From JBFWIW01 sp050253535 (GTDB taxonomy: Bacteria > Bacillota > Clostridia > Oscillospirales > Oscillospiraceae), in assembly GCA_050253535.1 (NCBI GenBank), contig JBFWIW010000030.1, positions 1 to 34,977 of the forward strand: a stretch of 34,977 nucleotides of DNA, written 5' to 3'. The notes beneath the pieces were generated by a model. The model was not told the origin of the DNA. It saw nothing but the letters and a program-made list of their open reading frames with translations, and ran no database searches. Below are positions 33,923-34,977 of the stretch, one piece after another; position 1 is the stretch's first letter; the number at the start of each line of letters is the position of its first letter. Both the position numbers and the translations under genes were made by a program.

Positions 33923-34561
33923 TTATTTCTTCCGCTTTGCTACAAGGCGGTTTATCGGTATGCCCTCACCATAAAACTTTGTCTCGTAGTCGGTCATGAC
34001 GCCGTTCGGACCTTTTTTGTGCAGATCCCGCGTGACCTCACTTAGTGCCCAGCCATTTTCCGCAAACGTCTCGAGTGAGTACTCAAAGAGAGGGAGGTTG
34101 TCCGTCTTGAAGTGAATCTCCCCATCGGGAGAGATTATATCCCAATATAACTTTAAAAAACCCGGAGAGGTCAGCCTCCTTTTCGCGTGTCGCGCGTGCG
34201 GCCACGGGTCGCAGAAGTTAATATATATGCGCTGCACTTCGCCGGGAACGAAGAGTACGGCAAGCTTCTGCGCGTCGCAGTCGATAAAACGGACGTTTTT
34301 TAAGCCTTTTGCGGTGACGCGCTCCATTCCTACGACCATTGCCTCAGGTACGCGTTCAATGGCGACGAGCAGAGTTTTTGGAATACTTTCGGCGGTTTCG
34401 GCCGTAAATTTTCCCTTACCGCAGCCTATTTCAAGATAGAGGGATTCAAAGTTGTTATAATTTTCGAGCCAGCATCCGCAAAAAGATTCCGGTTCTTTTA
34501 TATGTACCTCGGCACACCGCTCCATGCGCGGTACGAGGTTCGGTTTTTTTCTCATCCTCAT
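33923..34561 (-). CDS. trmB: tRNA (guanine-N7-)-methyltransferase
   Basis: A 212-residue SAM-dependent methyltransferase that makes m7G46 in tRNA. Start MRMRKKPNL is typical for the family. The SAM-binding site is YLEIGCGKGKFTAE (about 38-51), followed by IERVPEAMVVGMER, the catalytic FCDPWPHARHAKRRL (about 115-129) and FKTDN near the end, all in family order. No strong ribosome binding site is seen. It is separated from murT by 82 bases and is divergent from the tRNA-Pro gene. Confidence 0.95.
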   Translation of the reverse strand: MRMRKKPNLVPRMERCAEVHIKEPESFCGCWLENYNNFESLYLEIGCGKGKFTAETAESIPKTLLVAIERVPEAMVVGMERVTAKGLKNVRFIDCDAQKLAVLFVPGEVQRIYINFCDPWPHARHAKRRLTSPGFLKLYWDIISPDGEIHFKTDNLPLFEYSLETFAENGWALSEVTRDLHKKGPNGVMTDYETKFYGEGIPINRLVAKRKK

Positions 34562-34651
34562 CGGGAAAAACGACCCCCAGCTGTGCGTAATTTTTCATAT
34601 TACAGTTTATCACACAGAGCGCAAAACCGCAAAAGAAATATGCGTATGGGC

Positions 34652-34680
34652 TTGAAAGATTTTTGGTTTTCGTATATAAT
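34652..34680 (+). promoter_or_regulatory. Promoter of tRNA-Pro
   Basis: TTGAAA (34652-34657) and perfect TATAAT (34675-34680) with a 17-base spacer, 11 bases upstream of the tRNA 5' end. Confidence 0.85.
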
Positions 34681-34691
34681 AACCGAGCTAA

Positions 34692-34768
34692 CCGGGTGTA
34701 GCGCAGTTTGGTAGCGCACTTGCTTTGGGAGCAAGGGGCCGCAGGTTCAAATCCTGTCACCCGGACCA
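34692..34768 (+). tRNA. tRNA-Pro (anticodon UGG)
   Basis: A full cloverleaf of 77 bases: acceptor CCGGGTG/CACCCGG, D stem GCGC/GCGC, anticodon stem CTTGC/GCAAG with loop TTTGGGA (anticodon TGG), five-base variable loop, T stem GCAGG/CCTGT with TTCAAAT, discriminator A and an encoded CCA (34766-34768). Confidence 0.97.
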
Positions 34769-34823
34769 GAAAAAGCCAGCAAAAAAGATTTTTGGCCCAA
34801 AAAGCCAGAGTCTATGCTGCTTG

Positions 34824-34857
34824 TGAGGGTTTCTACACAAGAAAGTAGAGGCCCTCA
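34824..34857 (+). terminator. Probable terminator after tRNA-Pro
   Basis: A 13-bp stem with two G-U pairs (34824-34836 with 34845-34857) and an eight-base loop, followed by TTTCTTTGATTT, 55 bases beyond the tRNA. The remaining sequence to the window end has another inverted repeat (CTCCTGC 34877-34883 / GCAGGAG 34893-34899) but no gene I can support. Confidence 0.55.
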
Positions 34858-34977
34858 TTTCTTTGATTTATCAGCCCTCCTGCTTCACTCTGGCAGGAGT
34901 CGAACGCGCAAGCGGGCAGAACGACAGAATCAACCATAAAAAACGGCAATTAATACGAAAACAATGAGGCGCCCTTT

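Noticed and set aside
34890..34935. Partial minus-strand tRNA near the window end
   Set aside because: A GTTCGACTC-like T-loop is present in reverse, but its flanks do not pair as a T stem and no other arms are seen.

Overview
This window looks like chromosomal core DNA from a rod-shaped, strictly anaerobic member of the Clostridia, most likely of the Oscillospirales type. The reasons are [FeFe]-hydrogenase maturation genes, a T-box leader on aminoacyl-tRNA synthetase genes, mreC-mreD-mrdA-minD-mgsA gene order, a MurT/GatD-type pair, and sigma-A promoters with strict 17-bp spacers. Composition is moderately GC-rich by eye. No phage, transposase, CRISPR or resistance gene was found. One run of 100 N (30505-30604) is flanked by an exact 127-bp duplication, which marks a draft or metagenomic assembly join.

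Layout. (1) 1-5605, plus strand: a hydrogenase maturation operon, TM1266-like regulator, hydG, hydE, aspA (aspartase) and hydF, closed by a terminator at 5696-5744. The 132-nt aspA-hydF gap can fold so that the hydF ribosome binding site is hidden by a 12-bp pairing, with a competing hairpin. (2) 5931-13785, minus strand: an isolated mreB, then (in transcription order) radC, uvrB, a COG2426 membrane protein, a small unknown membrane protein, recD2 and comF, mostly DNA repair and uptake. (3) 13803-16626, minus strand: two tandem, closely related M20 amidohydrolases, probably co-transcribed with radC from a good promoter that diverges from the promoter of uvrA (16822-19656, plus). (4) 19657-20195: a gene-free island of inverted repeats and a copy of a dispersed repeat. 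(5) 20196-23822, minus strand: hisS-aspS behind a T-box leader whose best specifier reading is GAC (Asp); a repeat element lies between the T-box terminator and hisS. (6) 23934-29282, minus strand: maf-mreC-mreD-mrdA(PBP2)-minD-mgsA, the clostridial cell-shape/division cluster, here without mreB, minC, minE and rodA. (7) 29279-33840, minus strand: a U32 protease-family gene interrupted only by the assembly gap, and murT-gatD. (8) 33923-34977: trmB (minus), divergent from a tRNA-Pro(UGG) with its own promoter and terminator.

The points most worth a second look are: the putative translational switch in front of hydF; the GatD-like protein, which lacks both the catalytic Cys and the catalytic His of its amidotransferase family, next to a MurT with a divergent C-terminal domain; a MinD that stops just before the usual membrane-targeting helix and has no MinC or MinE beside it; and a family of roughly 120-bp intergenic repeats, one of which sits inside the hisS leader. 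All family assignments are from reading protein motifs; no database search was possible.
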